Assembly (NCBI RefSeq): GCF_013166575.1
Contig: NZ_JABKKE010000013.1
Location: 1-64,000 of the forward strand
Source: Xylanibacter rodentium
Lineage (GTDB): Bacteria; Bacteroidota; Bacteroidia; Bacteroidales; Bacteroidaceae
Length of the DNA: 64,000 bases
Reading direction: 5' to 3'
A model generated the notes under the pieces. The model was not told the origin of the DNA. It made no database searches and saw only the letters and a list, made by a program, of their open reading frames with translations. Shown in pieces: positions 62,993 to 64,000 of this stretch (positions are counted from its first letter, which is position 1; every line of letters starts with the position of its first letter). The position numbers were made by a program, and so were the translations under genes.

Positions 62993-64000
62993 ATGCCAGA
63001 CAATAACAATATACATGATTTAGTAGATTTCGGCGCACCCGAGAAAGAGCACAGCATAATAAAGGTAATAGGTGTCGGAGGCGGAGGAGGCAACGCCGTA
63101 AACCACATGTACCGTGAAGGCATACACGACGTGTCGTTCGTGCTCTGCAACACCGATGCACAGGCACTAAACGATTCTCCGGTGCCCATGCACCTGCAAT
63201 TGGGCAAGGAAGGACTGGGAGCAGGGAACAAACCGGCCAAGGCACGTGAAGCCGCCGAGGAAAGTATCGAAGACATAAAGAGCATGCTCAACGACGGCAC
63301 ACGAATGGCTTTCATCACCGCTGGAATGGGCGGTGGCACAGGCACGGGAGCAGCTCCTGTGATAGCCCGTGTATCGAAAGAGATGGGCATACTGACCGTA
63401 GGCATAGTCACCATCCCTTTCCGCTTCGAAGGTGCCAAAAAGATTGACCAGGCCCTTGACGGTGTGGAAGAGATGTCAAAGCATGTCGATGCGCTGCTCG
63501 TAATCAACAACGAACGTCTGCGCGAAATTTATCCCGACCTGTCGCTCATGGCAGCCTTCGGCAAGGCTGACGACACACTGAGCGTGGCTGCCAAGTCGAT
63601 AGCCGAGATTATCACCGTGCACGGAGTCATCAACCTCGACTTCAACGATGTCAAGACGGTGCTGCAGGATGGTGGCGTAGCCATCATGTCGACCGGTTAC
63701 GGCGAAGGCGAGGACCGTGTGAAGAAAGCCATTGACGATGCTCTCAACTCACCGCTGCTCAACGACAACGACGTGTTCAACTCCAAGAAGATTCTGCTGT
63801 CAATCGCTTTCAACGAGGAACGAGACGGAAAAGACAACTTCATGATGGAGGAGATGAACTACGTGCACGATTTTATGGACAAGTTCGGCGACTTCGAGAT
63901 AAAATGGGGTGTGGCCATCGATCCCGAACTTGGCAAGAAAGTAAAGGTGACAATACTCGCCACAGGCTTCGGCATACGCAATGTCGACGGCATGCAGGAA
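62993..64000 (+). CDS. ftsZ: Cell division protein FtsZ (5' part, cut by window end)
   Basis: 336 codons from ATG 62993, still open at the window edge. IIKVIGVGGGGGNAVNHMYR at the N-terminus, GTP-binding tubulin signature AGMGGGTGTGAAPVIARVSK and the T7-type NLDFNDVKTVLQDGGVAIMS. A GTP-dependent tubulin homologue that forms the division ring. 113 bp after ftsA, in which no further gene is seen. Confidence 0.97.
   Translation, partial: MPDNNNIHDLVDFGAPEKEHSIIKVIGVGGGGGNAVNHMYREGIHDVSFVLCNTDAQALNDSPVPMHLQLGKEGLGAGNKPAKAREAAEESIEDIKSMLNDGTRMAFITAGMGGGTGTGAAPVIARVSKEMGILTVGIVTIPFRFEGAKKIDQALDGVEEMSKHVDALLVINNERLREIYPDLSLMAAFGKADDTLSVAAKSIAEIITVHGVINLDFNDVKTVLQDGGVAIMSTGYGEGEDRVKKAIDDALNSPLLNDNDVFNSKKILLSIAFNEERDGKDNFMMEEMNYVHDFMDKFGDFEIKWGVAIDPELGKKVKVTILATGFGIRNVDGMQE

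Noticed and set aside
1..64000. tRNA, rRNA or riboswitch genes
   Set aside because: No cloverleaf with a TTCGA-type arm, rRNA segment or known riboswitch core was recognised by eye in any intergenic region; a covariance-model search would be decisive.

Overview
The window comes from a Bacteroidales chromosome, most likely of the Prevotellaceae. Reasons: sigma-ABfr type promoters (TTTG, about 20 bp, TAnnTTTG) precede many genes; there is a complete Mfa/Fim-type fimbrial operon; a glsA/glsB-like glycine-lipid gene pair is present; the dcw cluster has the Bacteroidetes order; and intergenic space is full of palindromic repeats. No rRNA, tRNA, CRISPR array or prophage was seen.

Layout. (1) 1-4248, minus strand: an operon of secreted proteins built from two copies of a gene pair (beta-helix protein plus DPGxG-repeat protein), with a secreted protein carrying a DnaJ-like CxxC cluster between them. 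(2) 5576-13096, minus: a six-gene envelope operon (FlgT/CsgG-like, DUF6175-like, KPV-rich, two LPP20-like proteins, a transglutaminase-like protein). Operons 1 and 2 start from near-identical promoters, each with a 13-bp dyad at exactly the same distance upstream. (3) 13233-15690, minus: a two-component pair (TPR histidine kinase and LuxR-type regulator) directly upstream of operon 2. (4) 16591-26057, minus: a six-gene Mfa-type fimbrial operon. (5) 26108-28190: an apparent invertible promoter segment between 20-bp perfect inverted repeats, then the tyrosine recombinase gene that probably flips it. In the orientation given here the promoter points away from the fimbrial genes (OFF). (6) 28430-43487: housekeeping genes: gltX, waaA, an M20 deacetylase, a split ThrE exporter with a LysR regulator, an envC/DUF4292/TPR/dut operon, dgt, and glsB/glsA. 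(7) 44952-64000, plus: the dcw peptidoglycan and division cluster from mraZ to ftsZ (ftsZ is cut by the window end). It is interrupted between ftsW and murG by a GH36 alpha-galactosidase gene and about 1 kb of repeats; murG has its own promoter there.

Repeats. Family R1 (nested palindrome of about 260-440 bp, outer ends AAGTTAGTCAACA) has five copies and one mini copy. Family R2 (about 320 bp) has three copies, each beside an R1. Short tandem repeats, several with a period of 64-67 bp but unrelated sequence, lie next to several R1 copies.

The strongest candidates for something new are the invertible fimbrial promoter with an R1 element nested in it, the duplicated promoter-dyad module that appears to tie operons 1 and 2 together, and the split dcw cluster. 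All functional names rest on reading protein motifs by eye; no database search was run.
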